Origin: an uncultured Geobacteraceae bacterium
Lineage (GTDB): Bacteria; Desulfobacterota; Desulfuromonadia; Geobacterales; Pseudopelobacteraceae
Length of the DNA: 64,000 nucleotides
Assembly (NCBI GenBank): GCA_903875605.1
Contig: CAIQWT010000087.1
Location: forward strand, 87,261-151,260
Direction of reading: 5' to 3'
Below are positions 53,773 through 63,238 of this stretch, one piece after another. The position numbers and the translations under genes are program-made. The notes below the pieces were generated by a model. That model saw nothing but the letters and a program-made list of their open reading frames with translations. It made no database searches and was not told where the DNA came from. Position 1 is the first letter of the stretch. Each line of letters opens with the position of its first letter.

Positions 53773-54881
53773 ACAGCGAAGTAAAAATACTGGCTGTAGA
53801 TGATGTGGAAATGAATCTGGAAATGATTGAAGTAATGCTGGAAGAACTCGGCATCCAGCTTTATAAAGCAGAAAACGGGCAGGAAGCACTCGATATCCTT
53901 TTAAAAGAACCGGATATGGATGCGATCCTCCTGGACCTGGAAATGCCGGTAATGAATGGTTTTGAAACGCTTTCGGCCCTCAAACGCAGTGACAGCTTTA
54001 GGAGTATCCCGGTAATCGTTGTTACGGCTGACCGCGAGGAAGTGGTTAAGACGCTGGCACTGGGAGCCAACGATTTTCTGGCAAAACCATATAATCCCGA
54101 TGAATTGCGTTTACGTGTAATGAACCATGTCCGCCGCAAAAAATTGAGCGACCTGTCCAGAGATATGAACAGCATCCTTGAATCAGAAGTGGTAAAAAAA
54201 ACCACAGCTTTGCAGAAAGCTCTCGAACAGTCCAAAGCTGCCGAATACGAAATATCTCTACGACTCGGCATGGCTGCGGAATTCCGCGACCTGGAAACCG
54301 GTATGCATACCCGCCGCATCAGTGCTCTTTCCAAGGCTCTGGCAACCATCTCCGGCATGTCGGAGGAGGATTCGGAAGTGCTCCGCTACGCCTCGCCGCT
54401 GCATGATGTCGGCAAGATTGGCATACCTGACCGTATCCTCTTGAAACCTGGTAAGCTTGACGAGAATGAATTTGAAATCATGAAAAGTCACACCGTTATA
54501 GGCGGTAACATCCTCAGCAATACAGAACACTATCCAATGCTGGAAGCCGGTAGAATAATAGCCCTCCAGCATCATGAGCGGTGGGATGGCAAAGGCTATC
54601 CAAACGGGCTATCAGGTGCGGACATCCATGTTTTTGCCCGTATTGTCTCCATTGTTGACGTTTTCGATGCTCTGACTTCAGAGCGACCCTACAAAAAGGC
54701 TTTCTCGCTTGAAAAAGCCCAGGCGATAATGATTGACGGTATTGGCACTTTCTTTGACCCGGATCTGTTGATGCTCTTTTTTGAGAAGATTGATCTGTTT
54801 GTAAGCATCAAGGAAGAACTGCGGGATGAACTGATTCCGGAAGGTGAAGATGTGGCGATAGATATACTCGCCATTACCTGA
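53769..54881 (+). CDS. response regulator with HD-GYP phosphodiesterase domain
   Basis: 370 residues. The receiver has [14 protein letters not shown], phospho-Asp in [12 protein letters not shown] and the Lys of FLAKPYNP. A coiled linker leads to an HD-GYP domain with [20 protein letters not shown], the mid-domain [16 protein letters not shown] and the closing [14 protein letters not shown]. Such domains hydrolyse cyclic di-GMP. Together with the GGDEF protein at 49504 this operon encodes both making and breaking of the messenger. Likely phosphorylated by the hybrid kinase whose stop it overlaps. Confidence 0.93.
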   Translation: MNSEVKILAVDDVEMNLEMIEVMLEELGIQLYKAENGQEALDILLKEPDMDAILLDLEMPVMNGFETLSALKRSDSFRSIPVIVVTADREEVVKTLALGANDFLAKPYNPDELRLRVMNHVRRKKLSDLSRDMNSILESEVVKKTTALQKALEQSKAAEYEISLRLGMAAEFRDLETGMHTRRISALSKALATISGMSEEDSEVLRYASPLHDVGKIGIPDRILLKPGKLDENEFEIMKSHTVIGGNILSNTEHYPMLEAGRIIALQHHERWDGKGYPNGLSGADIHVFARIVSIVDVFDALTSERPYKKAFSLEKAQAIMIDGIGTFFDPDLLMLFFEKIDLFVSIKEELRDELIPEGEDVAIDILAIT

Positions 54882-54926
54882 CAACACGCATTTTCCACAA
54901 TGTAGTCGGGTTTACTTAAAATATTA

Positions 54927-54954
54927 TTGACAAATTTACCGTACAACTGATATT
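54927..54954 (+). promoter_or_regulatory. sigma-70 promoter of the SAM-riboswitch operon
   Basis: TTGACA (54927-54932), 16-base spacer, GATATT (54949-54954). The start would be near 54961, about 35 bases before the riboswitch aptamer. Confidence 0.55.
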
Positions 54955-54996
54955 TTTATTTCAAGTTATTACACCAAACAACTCAACATACATATT

Positions 54997-55099
54997 CTTA
55001 TCGAGAGCGACTGAGGGACTGGCCCTGTGAAGTCGCGGCAACCAGCCTTACGGCAAGGTGCCAAGTCCAGCGAAATCGCTTGCGATTTCGGGAGATAAG
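54997..55099 (+). ncRNA. SAM-I riboswitch (S-box)
   Basis: The aptamer opens with CTTATCGAGAG, continues with GAGGGACTGGCCC and GCGGCAACC, then GGTGCCAAGTCC, a P4-like hairpin and the closing GGAGATAAG that pairs with the opening CTTATC. These are the hallmark conserved pieces of SAM-I. S-adenosylmethionine binding would favour the terminator downstream and switch off the trans-sulfuration operon. Confidence 0.95.
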
Positions 55100-55118
55100 G
55101 AAGAGAGTAATCCACACG

Positions 55119-55150
55119 ATCCTCTTCCGCACCCCGGAAGGGGATTTTTT
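55119..55150 (+). terminator. expression-platform terminator of the SAM-I riboswitch
   Basis: ATCCTCTTCCG (55119-55129) and CGGAAGGGGAT (55135-55145) form an 11-base stem with one G-U pair, followed by six T. It lies between the aptamer and the start codon at 55166, the standard place for SAM-controlled attenuation. Confidence 0.93.
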
Positions 55151-55165
55151 AGTAAGGGGGATATT

Positions 55166-56302
55166 ATGAACATCACTACGCAGGCGGTACAAATCGGGCT
55201 GGAATGGGACACCCGAACCGGAGCGGTCACCGTTCCTATTTACCAGACAGCCACCTTCAGACATCCTGGACTCGGCCAAAGTACAGGCTATGACTATAGC
55301 CGCTCAGGCAATCCGACCAGGCAGGCATTGGAAGACGGCATCGCGCGCCTGGATGGTGCGGCTCGCGGTTTCGCCTATTCATCCGGCATGGCCGCTATCA
55401 CCAATATTCTCATGCTATTCAAGAGCGGTGACCACCTGATTGTAACCGAAGACCTTTACGGCGGGACCTGCCGCTTGTTCGACAAAATTTTCAATCAGTA
55501 TGGACTCTCCTTCAGTTATGTTGATACCAGTGACAATGCGGCGGTAACGGCAGCTCTCCTGCCATCAACCAGAGCCGTTTTTGTTGAGACACTTACCAAT
55601 CCGCTCCTTAAATTTGCTGATCTTCGGACTATCTCAGCATTTTGTTCAGACAACAATCTTCTACTGATTGCCGACAACACGTTTCTAACCCCCTATCTGC
55701 TCCAGCCTCTCGATATGGGAGTCGATATTGCTGTCTACAGTGCGACAAAATACCTCGCAGGTCACAACGATACCGTTGCCGGCCTGGTAACGGTTAAAGA
55801 CCCGGAGCTTGCTGAAAAAGTTTACTTCCATCAGAATTCCGTCGGAGCGGTACTGGGACCGCAGGATTCCTGGCTGACAATCCGTGGCATTAAGACACTC
55901 GGCATCAGAATGGATCGACAGCAGGAGAACGCCGGAAAGATTGCACAGTGGCTTGTTGACCATCCACGAATATCGAAAGTATACTATCCGGGGCTTGCAG
56001 ATCATCCAGACCACGCTCGTATGAAACAGGACTCCAGGGGATTTGGGGCAATGATTGCATTTGAAGTGGACAAACACGAACTGGTAGAGCAGATTTTGCT
56101 TAAAACCAACCTGATATCATTTGCCGAAAGTCTCGGCGGAGTTGAAAGCCTGATAACCTTCCCCGAAGTCCAGACCCATGCTGACATCCCACAGGAGCTA
56201 CGGAACCGACTCGGAATTAATAACGTGCTGCTGCGCTTGTCGGTGGGTATTGAAGATTGCGACGACTTGATTGAGGATTTGCGCCAGGCATTGGAGAAAT
56301 AA
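55166..56302 (+). CDS. Cys/Met-metabolism PLP enzyme 1 (cystathionine gamma-synthase/lyase type)
   Basis: 378 residues. The family blocks are TGYDYSRSGNPTRQALED, FAYSSGMAAITNILM and the PLP Lys in YSATKYLAGHNDTVAGLV. Members are cystathionine gamma-synthase (MetB), gamma-lyase or O-acyl-homoserine sulfhydrylase; by eye I cannot tell which. GGGGGA lies before ATG 55166, directly after the riboswitch terminator, so it is controlled by SAM level and acts in methionine or cysteine synthesis. The second paralogue follows after two bases. Confidence 0.9.
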   Translation: MNITTQAVQIGLEWDTRTGAVTVPIYQTATFRHPGLGQSTGYDYSRSGNPTRQALEDGIARLDGAARGFAYSSGMAAITNILMLFKSGDHLIVTEDLYGGTCRLFDKIFNQYGLSFSYVDTSDNAAVTAALLPSTRAVFVETLTNPLLKFADLRTISAFCSDNNLLLIADNTFLTPYLLQPLDMGVDIAVYSATKYLAGHNDTVAGLVTVKDPELAEKVYFHQNSVGAVLGPQDSWLTIRGIKTLGIRMDRQQENAGKIAQWLVDHPRISKVYYPGLADHPDHARMKQDSRGFGAMIAFEVDKHELVEQILLKTNLISFAESLGGVESLITFPEVQTHADIPQELRNRLGINNVLLRLSVGIEDCDDLIEDLRQALEK

Positions 56303-56304
56303 CT

Positions 56305-57438
56305 ATGAAACTTGCAACCAAACTTATCCACGGCGGTCCAACCGTCGACCAGCAGACCGGCGCACTAGGCGTACCCATTTACCAAATATCAACCTATCGG
56401 CAGACATCGGTAGATCATTTCAGTAAATATGATTACGCCCGTGGCGACAATCCCACCCGAGAAGCGCTGGAAGATACAATTGCCGTTCTGGAAGGGGGGA
56501 CTCGCTGCCTCGCCTTTGCATCAGGAATGGCCGCCATCTCTACTACGCTGATGATTTTTTCACCTGGAGACCATCTGGTGGTCTGTGATGATGTTTACGG
56601 TGGAGCTTACCGTGTACTCTCTACTATTTTCAGCCGTATGGGAATCACTTCCACTTTTGTGGACGCCACCAACCTGACGACTATCGAAGACGCCATTCGC
56701 CCTGAGACAAAGGGTATCTATCTTGAGACGCCATCAAATCCGCTTCTGAAAGTCACCGATCTGCGTGGTGCTGCCGAAATTGCCCGGCGTCACGGCATCA
56801 TCACTCTGGTGGACAACACTTTCATGACACCGTATCTGCAGCGTCCGCTGGAACTCGGCTGTGATATTGTCCTGCATAGCGGAACCAAGTTTATCAACGG
56901 CCACAGCGATGTCCTCTGCGGCTTTGCCGTGGTCAGTGATAAAGAACTGGGGCAACGCATCCGCTACATCCAGAATGCGTTCGGAACCGGACTCGGCCCG
57001 CAGGATTCATTCCTGACCCTGCGCGGTGTTAAAACCCTCAAAGTCAGAATGGATCAGAGTCAGCTGAACACACTAAAAATTGTCGATTGGCTGAAAAAGC
57101 ATCCCCGCGTTACCGCCATCCATTATCCGGGGCTTGCTGAGTATCCGGGTCACGCCATCCACAATGCCCAGGCAGATGGTCCGGGGGCGGTCTTTTCATT
57201 TGAACTTGATACATATGAAACCACCAAAAGACTGCTGGAAAATTCGCATCTTGCGGCTTTTGCGGTCAGCCTTGGCGGAGTGGAAAGTATCATCTCCTAT
57301 CCGGCAAAGATGTCGCACGCCTCTGTACCAAAAGAAGAACGGGAACGGAAGGGTATAACTGATACGCTGGTACGACTCTCTGTCGGCCTGGAAGATCCGG
57401 ATGATCTGATCGCTGATCTCCAGCAGGCAATCGGGTAA
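56305..57438 (+). CDS. Cys/Met-metabolism PLP enzyme 2 (cystathionine gamma-lyase/synthase type)
   Basis: 377 residues, a close paralogue of the preceding protein: [33 protein letters not shown] and the PLP Lys in [18 protein letters not shown]. The tandem pair probably splits two steps of trans-sulfuration, for example synthase and lyase or beta-lyase. It is two bases after gene 1, so cotranslated and under the same SAM riboswitch. The exact reaction needs phylogeny or assay. Confidence 0.9.
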   Translation: MKLATKLIHGGPTVDQQTGALGVPIYQISTYRQTSVDHFSKYDYARGDNPTREALEDTIAVLEGGTRCLAFASGMAAISTTLMIFSPGDHLVVCDDVYGGAYRVLSTIFSRMGITSTFVDATNLTTIEDAIRPETKGIYLETPSNPLLKVTDLRGAAEIARRHGIITLVDNTFMTPYLQRPLELGCDIVLHSGTKFINGHSDVLCGFAVVSDKELGQRIRYIQNAFGTGLGPQDSFLTLRGVKTLKVRMDQSQLNTLKIVDWLKKHPRVTAIHYPGLAEYPGHAIHNAQADGPGAVFSFELDTYETTKRLLENSHLAAFAVSLGGVESIISYPAKMSHASVPKEERERKGITDTLVRLSVGLEDPDDLIADLQQAIG

Positions 57439-57441
57439 AAC

Positions 57442-58245
57442 GTGAATATCCTTATCAATGAAAAATCCGCTGAGATAGAGGATGGCCTGACACTGGGAGC
57501 CGTAGCGGAGCGTCACAAAGCCGGAGCAGACGTACTGATCCTGAACGGCTTCCCCTCTCCTGCAGTTACACCGCTGAAAAGCGGGGATGAAGTTTTTCTG
57601 ATCCGGCGCGGTGAAGTGCCTCAGCGTGAAGAACTGGAAGCACTGATGTCGGCTCGGCACACGCCCGGCGTTCATAGCCGTCTTAAAAGTGCAACCGTCG
57701 GCATAGCCGGTGTCGGCGGACTCGGTTCCTCAGTCGCTGTAGCCTTGGCGCGAGTCGGCATTGGCCGGATCGTGATCGCCGACTTTGACGTCTTAGAACC
57801 TTCAAACCTCAATAGACAGCAGTATTTTATCGACCAGATCGGTCGTTTTAAAGTAGAAGCGCTTGTAGAAAATTTACAACGGATCAATCCGTACGTTACG
57901 GTAGAACCCCACTGCCTGCTGCTTGGTCCGAAGAACATTCCGGTAGTTTTTTCCGACTGTTCAATCGTTGTGGAGGCATTTGACCGAGCCGATATGAAGG
58001 CCATGCTCGTAAATACGGTACTCGAAGTTATGCCTCAGAGCACAGTTGTTGCCGCTTCCGGAATGGCCGGTTATGGTTCTAACAACAGTATAATATCGCG
58101 CAAAGTGTCACAAAGACTCTATCTGGTTGGTGATGCCGTTTCGGAAGCAGCGCCCGGAAACGGACTGATGGCACCACGGGTCGGCATTGCCGCGCATCAC
58201 CAGGCAAATCAAGTGGTCAGGATTCTGTTAGGAGAAGAGCAATGA
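57442..58245 (+). CDS. thiF: ThiS-ThiF fusion (sulfur-carrier domain plus E1-like adenylyltransferase)
   Basis: 267 residues. Residues 1-65 look like a ThiS/MoaD beta-grasp domain (MNILINEKSAEIEDGLTLG) but without the C-terminal Gly-Gly, as it runs straight into the second domain. Residues 75-267 are ThiF/MoeB-like with VGIAGVGGLGSSVAVALARV, ADFDVLEPSNLNRQQYF. The GTG start follows four bases after the PLP gene. It activates a sulfur carrier by adenylation, most likely for thiazole or another sulfur-containing product, supplied with sulfur from the neighbouring enzymes. A catalytic Cys is not obvious. Confidence 0.85.
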   Translation: MNILINEKSAEIEDGLTLGAVAERHKAGADVLILNGFPSPAVTPLKSGDEVFLIRRGEVPQREELEALMSARHTPGVHSRLKSATVGIAGVGGLGSSVAVALARVGIGRIVIADFDVLEPSNLNRQQYFIDQIGRFKVEALVENLQRINPYVTVEPHCLLLGPKNIPVVFSDCSIVVEAFDRADMKAMLVNTVLEVMPQSTVVAASGMAGYGSNNSIISRKVSQRLYLVGDAVSEAAPGNGLMAPRVGIAAHHQANQVVRILLGEEQ

Positions 58246-59297
58246 GCAGGATAGCTGTAGCCATGAGTGGCGGGGTAGATTCATCCGTCACGGCCGCCCT
58301 GTTAAAACAACAGGGGCATGAAGTAATCGGCATCACCATGCGCCTTTTTGCCCCGCACAGCAGCGGTGCCGGGTCTGCCGTTCATGATGCCGCTGTGGTA
58401 GCGGCTCACCTGAATATTCCGCACCATGTTGCCGATTTCTCCACCGACTTCAGCAGGCTGATCATCGGTGACTTTGTTGAAGAGTACCGGACGGGGCATA
58501 CACCTAATCCTTGTGTACGCTGCAACCGCTACATTAAATTCGGACTGTTGCTGGAAAAGGCGCGTGAGCTGGAGGCAGATTTACTCGCTACCGGACATTA
58601 TGTCAGAAAAACTGTCGATTTAGACGGCACCTGTCATCTGCGTATTGCAGATAACAAACGTAAAGACCAGTCCTATTTCCTCTACACACTGACACAGGAA
58701 CAGCTCCAGCAGGTCATATTCCCACTCGGTACTATTGAGAGCAAGGATGAAGTGCGCCGACTGGCACGCGAATTTGCCCTTCCAGTTGCAGAAAAAAGTG
58801 AAAGCCAGGAGGTCTGTTTCATCCCGAATGACGATTATGTGGCTTTTCTGGAAGAGAACGGTTCACTGGACGTTGCCGATGGCGACATTATCCACCTGAA
58901 CGGACAGGTTGTCGGGCGGCATCATGGTACTCACCGCTACACAATCGGCCAGCGCAAAGGGCTTGGAATTGCCTGGAGTGAGCCTTTGTATGTAACAGCA
59001 ATTGATGCCGGGAGTAATATTATTCTGGTAGGTGAGCAGCAACATGCGTTTGCCGGTGGATTACAAGCGGAAGCCGTCAGCTGGATTGTAGCACCGGAGG
59101 CAGAAGAGTTTAAAGCAACCTGCAAGATCCGCTACCGCCATCAACCGGTTCCATGCCGGGTAAAGCTTCTGCCAGGCGATTGCTGCACTGTACACTTTGA
59201 CGAGCCGCAGAAAGCGATAACTCCAGGGCAGGCGCTGGTTTTATACCGAAATGATGAGGTGCTTGGTGGTGGCAGAATTGTGGGTTTAAGCTGCTGA
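58242..59297 (+). CDS. mnmA: tRNA-specific 2-thiouridylase MnmA
   Basis: 351 residues. PP-loop AMSGGVDSSVTAALL, the catalytic Cys in NPCVRCNRYIKFG and the second Cys in SQEVCFIPNDDY are all present, with the tail KGLGIAWSEPLYV. It thiolates U34 of tRNAs for Lys, Glu and Gln. It overlaps the ThiF gene by four bases, so is under the SAM riboswitch, which is unusual for a tRNA-modification gene. Its 3' end overlaps the convergent gene at 59286 by 12 bases. Confidence 0.93.
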   Translation: MSRIAVAMSGGVDSSVTAALLKQQGHEVIGITMRLFAPHSSGAGSAVHDAAVVAAHLNIPHHVADFSTDFSRLIIGDFVEEYRTGHTPNPCVRCNRYIKFGLLLEKARELEADLLATGHYVRKTVDLDGTCHLRIADNKRKDQSYFLYTLTQEQLQQVIFPLGTIESKDEVRRLAREFALPVAEKSESQEVCFIPNDDYVAFLEENGSLDVADGDIIHLNGQVVGRHHGTHRYTIGQRKGLGIAWSEPLYVTAIDAGSNIILVGEQQHAFAGGLQAEAVSWIVAPEAEEFKATCKIRYRHQPVPCRVKLLPGDCCTVHFDEPQKAITPGQALVLYRNDEVLGGGRIVGLSC

Positions 59298-60848
59298 TAT
59301 CCTGTCCCATGTAGCCGGACTCCTGGGATTTTTAATTTTGAATTCCAGATACTGTGCCGCTTTTTTCAGATTCTCGTTTGGTATCACCATTCCAGAAAAC
59401 GTGGAAAGAGCATCAAGCACACGATTCTCGGCACTCTTAGTAACAAAGCCCTCCCCTTCGGCGATACCACGCAGATAACTTAGTAGTGATTTCTGATCAT
59501 TTTCACTACTCAAGCGTTTCGGATCAGCAATAAAAAGCAGATACCTCCCCTTTTCACGAACCGCCTCTCCCAGGTGTTTTTCATTGAGAAGTGACTCTAT
59601 GACGGTCGCAATACTCCCCTGTTCAGCATAGTTCAAATTCCTCGTTTCAAGATACGTTGCAAGATATTCCAGTGCTGCCAGACGGCTCTCAGAATCGGCA
59701 ATATTAAACAGCAGTAGCTGTACAGTCTGCAACTTAAGGACATCCGGTTGTTCCGGGTGCAAAAAACAGCGTAGCATCATTGCCAGCTTTTCGCGTGCAA
59801 CCGAAGTGATACTCGGATCTTGAACCCTTGTGCGAATCTGCTCTAAGAGTTCACGCTTATCAGCATATTCACCGAAACGGATCTGGACAATCTGGGCACG
59901 TACCTGCAAATCTCCAGTCACATCCCACAATTCGTCAACTGTCCGTAAAATTCTGCTACAGAGAGAGCGGACTTTTTCTTCTTTGGCAGGCTCTTCCTGG
60001 TTCCAGTAATCCGGGTAGGTATCAAGCACCGAGTCTGACTCATCCGGTTTTTTTGATTTTTCCAGGACAGACCTGAAGTAGTTCAGTATTTTGATCTGAT
60101 AATTGCTGCCACTCTCCTTGATCGGCCTGAGAAGATCCTCCAGAAACGTATCGTTCAAGCCGGAAGCACCGCTGCATAGATAGCGGTACACCCCTTCCGC
60201 CTTATCAACCTGCTTTTCAATGTATTTGCGCCGTAATGTTTCGCCCAGATCGGTGGAGTGAACCTTTTTAAAAAAAACACTTAAGAGATTGGAAGCATGA
60301 TGCTTAATATTGTAGTCAATTTCATCTGATACAACAATTTCCAGACAGGCATCAAATATTTTTACCTGTTCTGTTTCATCACAGGAAGTATCGATATAAT
60401 CTTCAACTATAGCAAGAATTTCGGCCATGTGGTCGTGGTTACGGCTATTAAGCAAAGTGGTAAATGTGTCACGCAGACTGCCAGAGTCGACGATGCCAAA
60501 AAGAAATTTCACGGCTGCATTTCTGCTGGAAACCCCTTTGCCGTCAGCAGATTTCAACAGTTTCAGGATACTTTCAGCCGGATCTGTGACCCAATCCGGG
60601 ACCAGATCCTCCATAAAACGCTCAGCCTTTCTTCGTACGACAGAATCCAGGTCATAAATAAAATAGCGAGCAACATCTATTCTAAAATCACGATTAGCCG
60701 CAGACGAGGCGATAACTCCGAGAGCTGCCGCCTTGTCTTTAGCAGAAAGGCGGGCAATTTCCTTCTTGGCCTTGGATGAATCATTGATTTTTACATAAAA
60801 AGTGACTATGTCTTTTACAGACACTTCAGCATCTAAATCTATTTTCAT
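59286..60848 (-). CDS. long alpha-helical protein of unknown function (HEAT-like)
   Basis: 520 residues, soluble, with no signal peptide, membrane helix or catalytic motif. It is nearly all helix, and stretches such as FRIDVARYFIYDLDSVVRRK, HASNLLSVFFKK and SRLAALEYLATYLETRN look like degenerate HEAT/ARM repeats, suggesting a protein-interaction scaffold. AAGGAAA lies upstream of ATG 60848, which I prefer to the longer frame from 60896. Alone on its strand, divergent from the MuiA-like gene. I do not recognise the family. Confidence 0.7.
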   Translation of the reverse strand: MKIDLDAEVSVKDIVTFYVKINDSSKAKKEIARLSAKDKAAALGVIASSAANRDFRIDVARYFIYDLDSVVRRKAERFMEDLVPDWVTDPAESILKLLKSADGKGVSSRNAAVKFLFGIVDSGSLRDTFTTLLNSRNHDHMAEILAIVEDYIDTSCDETEQVKIFDACLEIVVSDEIDYNIKHHASNLLSVFFKKVHSTDLGETLRRKYIEKQVDKAEGVYRYLCSGASGLNDTFLEDLLRPIKESGSNYQIKILNYFRSVLEKSKKPDESDSVLDTYPDYWNQEEPAKEEKVRSLCSRILRTVDELWDVTGDLQVRAQIVQIRFGEYADKRELLEQIRTRVQDPSITSVAREKLAMMLRCFLHPEQPDVLKLQTVQLLLFNIADSESRLAALEYLATYLETRNLNYAEQGSIATVIESLLNEKHLGEAVREKGRYLLFIADPKRLSSENDQKSLLSYLRGIAEGEGFVTKSAENRVLDALSTFSGMVIPNENLKKAAQYLEFKIKNPRSPATWDRISAA

Positions 60849-60953
60849 GGCAGTTTCCTTTTCTGGACGTTCGCGGAAGTATAACCATAAGTACAATTAT
60901 ACGCAACAGCATCGCCCAATCTACTGTTTTTTGTCCACCCTGGAGAACACCAA

Positions 60954-61928
60954 ATGCTTATCAATCTAATCTTTCTTTGCATAATTGCCCTCTCTGTTAC
61001 GTCTGTAGCAGCAGAGAACAAAACAACATTCTTCCGGGATGGCGCACTGTTTCAACAGGAAAAGGTTGCAGTAAAAGGGGTCATCGGTATCCATCTTGCG
61101 GCAGATTTGCTAGAGAACACTCTCACAATTATTCCGGCGACCGGCTGTAAAATTATCAGCGTCGAGACGAGCAAAGCACAATCTGGAGGTTCCTTAGACA
61201 AAGAGATTGAGGCGTTGACCGAGCAGCGACGGCGTTTGGAAGACCGTTTACAGGCACTGGAAACCAGAGAAGCTATTTTTACTTCAGCGGCAAAAGCACA
61301 GAGCGGCAAAGCTCCTCGTAAAACCAAGGCGAATCCTGACCCGATGCAGGCGATCCGACAGGGCACCGACTTCGCCATAGCCCAATTGGAAGCAGTCTAT
61401 ACCGCACGACGTAGAACTGCACAGGAAATACAGAAAACTGATGTTCGTCTCGCAACTGCAAGAAAAGGGGTTCATCCGACAGAGAGCATTGCTCGAGTTA
61501 TGGTTACTCCCCCCAACGGCAAGGTTACAATTCGCTATGCTACGACGGAGCGTGGCTGGCAGCCTCAGTACAATCTGCACCTGACTGGTGACGGTACTGC
61601 ACGACTGCAGCTTAATGCGCGGATAAGCGGCAACGTGCAAGGGCAGCAGGTGCGGGTGTCACCGGGATCTTTATCTGAAAGTACCACAGCAAAATCCTTC
61701 ACGGCTCTGGCAGGAAGCGCTCCTCTCGCTGATTACATCTTGCCTGTAACAGAAGAGCGCTTTACCGACGGGATCTACAATCGCTTTTCAGGCAGGCTTA
61801 ACAACAACAGTCCACACTATCTGCAACCGGGAGAATTCAGGTTATTTCGAAGCGGTTCCTACCTTGGTACATTTAGATTTGAGGGAATTTCATCGGGACG
61901 CAGCAAGGTTCTTTCAATGGGCATTTGA
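60954..61928 (+). CDS. exported protein, MuiA/DUF4139-like, shortened
   Basis: 324 residues. Signal peptide (LIFLCIIALSVTSVAA), then FFRDGALFQQEK as in the N-terminal DUF4140 region, a coiled coil near 80-170, and a beta domain with ATTERGWQPQYNLHL that resembles the start of DUF4139 in mucoidy-inhibitor A proteins. Full-length relatives are usually over 500 residues, so the C-terminal half is much reduced here. Function unknown, presumably periplasmic. Its stop directly abuts the convergent DUF3365-GGDEF stop. Confidence 0.6.
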   Translation: MLINLIFLCIIALSVTSVAAENKTTFFRDGALFQQEKVAVKGVIGIHLAADLLENTLTIIPATGCKIISVETSKAQSGGSLDKEIEALTEQRRRLEDRLQALETREAIFTSAAKAQSGKAPRKTKANPDPMQAIRQGTDFAIAQLEAVYTARRRTAQEIQKTDVRLATARKGVHPTESIARVMVTPPNGKVTIRYATTERGWQPQYNLHLTGDGTARLQLNARISGNVQGQQVRVSPGSLSESTTAKSFTALAGSAPLADYILPVTEERFTDGIYNRFSGRLNNNSPHYLQPGEFRLFRSGSYLGTFRFEGISSGRSKVLSMGI

Positions 61929-63179
61929 TCATAGCAGTACAGTCCGGTTGCGCCCTTCGGTCTTGGCCATATACAATGCGGCATCGGCACGTTTCAGCAG
62001 AGTTTCATGAGTATCTGAATCTCCAAAAACGGCCACACCGATACTGACCGTGACACGAATGCAGGCATAGGCATCACCGATATTCAGTGCTGCTATTTTT
62101 TCACGCACACGCTCTGCCATTGCCACGACATCCTGATGTGACAATCCTGAAACTACCACTGCGAACTCTTCTCCACCATACCTGCCGGCAATGTCATACT
62201 CACGAAACGTATCCGCAATACAGCGGGCAACACTCTTAAGGACCAGATCCCCAAAAGGATGGCCACAAGTATCGTTGACACTTTTAAAATGGTCCAGATC
62301 CATCATCAACAGGCTAAGAGAAGTGCCAAGGCGCCTGCTTCGTTCAAGCTCTTCGCTAAAACGGATCATCAAATAACGGCGGTTACGCAACCCGGTTAAC
62401 TCGTCAGTGATAGATACCTCCCGAAGCTGACGATGTACCACATCAATTTTTCCAGACATATGGTTGAGCATCAAAAAGGATGATCCGAGAAGTAGCACTA
62501 AAGTCAATATTGACAAGCCGACGATGGCCTGCCGGTTAAGAATTATCTCGTTTTCAATTTTTTGAAAAGGGAGACTGACACTGATCCCGCCTCTAATATC
62601 ACCCACTTTATAGTTGAATTTTTGATGACATTTCAGGCAGGGCTGCTCCACCATCAGCGGCGCCATGTAGCGAAACCGGAGACCTGCAGCTCCATTCTCT
62701 ATTTCTGAAAATTCACGTTCCCCCTCTTCAAATTTTTTCAGGGCCCGAAGTTCAAAAAGATCCGGAGCATTGTCCTTATTGAGTAGTTGCCTGCTGGTTA
62801 TATGAAACTTAGCTCCATCATTCTTGCTGAAAATATTTGAAATTTCCTTGGTCATCAACGCCGGATTCCGCAGTGTAAAAACGCGGCCGTCAACGGCAAC
62901 GACATCTGGATCTACACCAACCTCCTGCAGATATTTGTTTGTTTCCACACCACCTTTTTTCTCCACATAAATGCCTCCATATCCGGCATTCCATCCGCGC
63001 ACCCTGACAATCAGGTCAAAATAAGATTGCGCCTGCTGCTTGACCGAGTCCACCAGCAGACGGTTATTGCGCAGATAGATACCGAGATAGATTGCCACTA
63101 TTACCAGTGAAATCACAACACAGAGATTCAAATAAAATATTGTGGTCGGATTCAATTTACTCGGGCCAGGTATCTTCAT
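61929..63179 (-). CDS. haem-binding DUF3365 sensor diguanylate cyclase
   Basis: 416 residues. Helix 1 (about 14-35), a periplasmic DUF3365 (Tll0287-like) domain to about 210 with a c-type haem motif in VEQPCLKCHQKFNY, helix 2 (about 215-237), then a GGDEF domain: LTGLRNRRYL, DLDHFKSVND and AGRYGGEEFAVV. The inhibitory site RxxD is kept (REYD, five residues before GGEEF), so product feedback is expected. The single haem should sense redox or small gases and set cyclic di-GMP output. Its stop abuts the MuiA-like gene. Confidence 0.93.
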   Translation of the reverse strand: MKIPGPSKLNPTTIFYLNLCVVISLVIVAIYLGIYLRNNRLLVDSVKQQAQSYFDLIVRVRGWNAGYGGIYVEKKGGVETNKYLQEVGVDPDVVAVDGRVFTLRNPALMTKEISNIFSKNDGAKFHITSRQLLNKDNAPDLFELRALKKFEEGEREFSEIENGAAGLRFRYMAPLMVEQPCLKCHQKFNYKVGDIRGGISVSLPFQKIENEIILNRQAIVGLSILTLVLLLGSSFLMLNHMSGKIDVVHRQLREVSITDELTGLRNRRYLMIRFSEELERSRRLGTSLSLLMMDLDHFKSVNDTCGHPFGDLVLKSVARCIADTFREYDIAGRYGGEEFAVVVSGLSHQDVVAMAERVREKIAALNIGDAYACIRVTVSIGVAVFGDSDTHETLLKRADAALYMAKTEGRNRTVLL

Positions 63180-63238
63180 TATTTCCTCGCACTTGACCGT
63201 CTAACGCTGACCAGACCACGTCATCCAACAGCAGCTCT

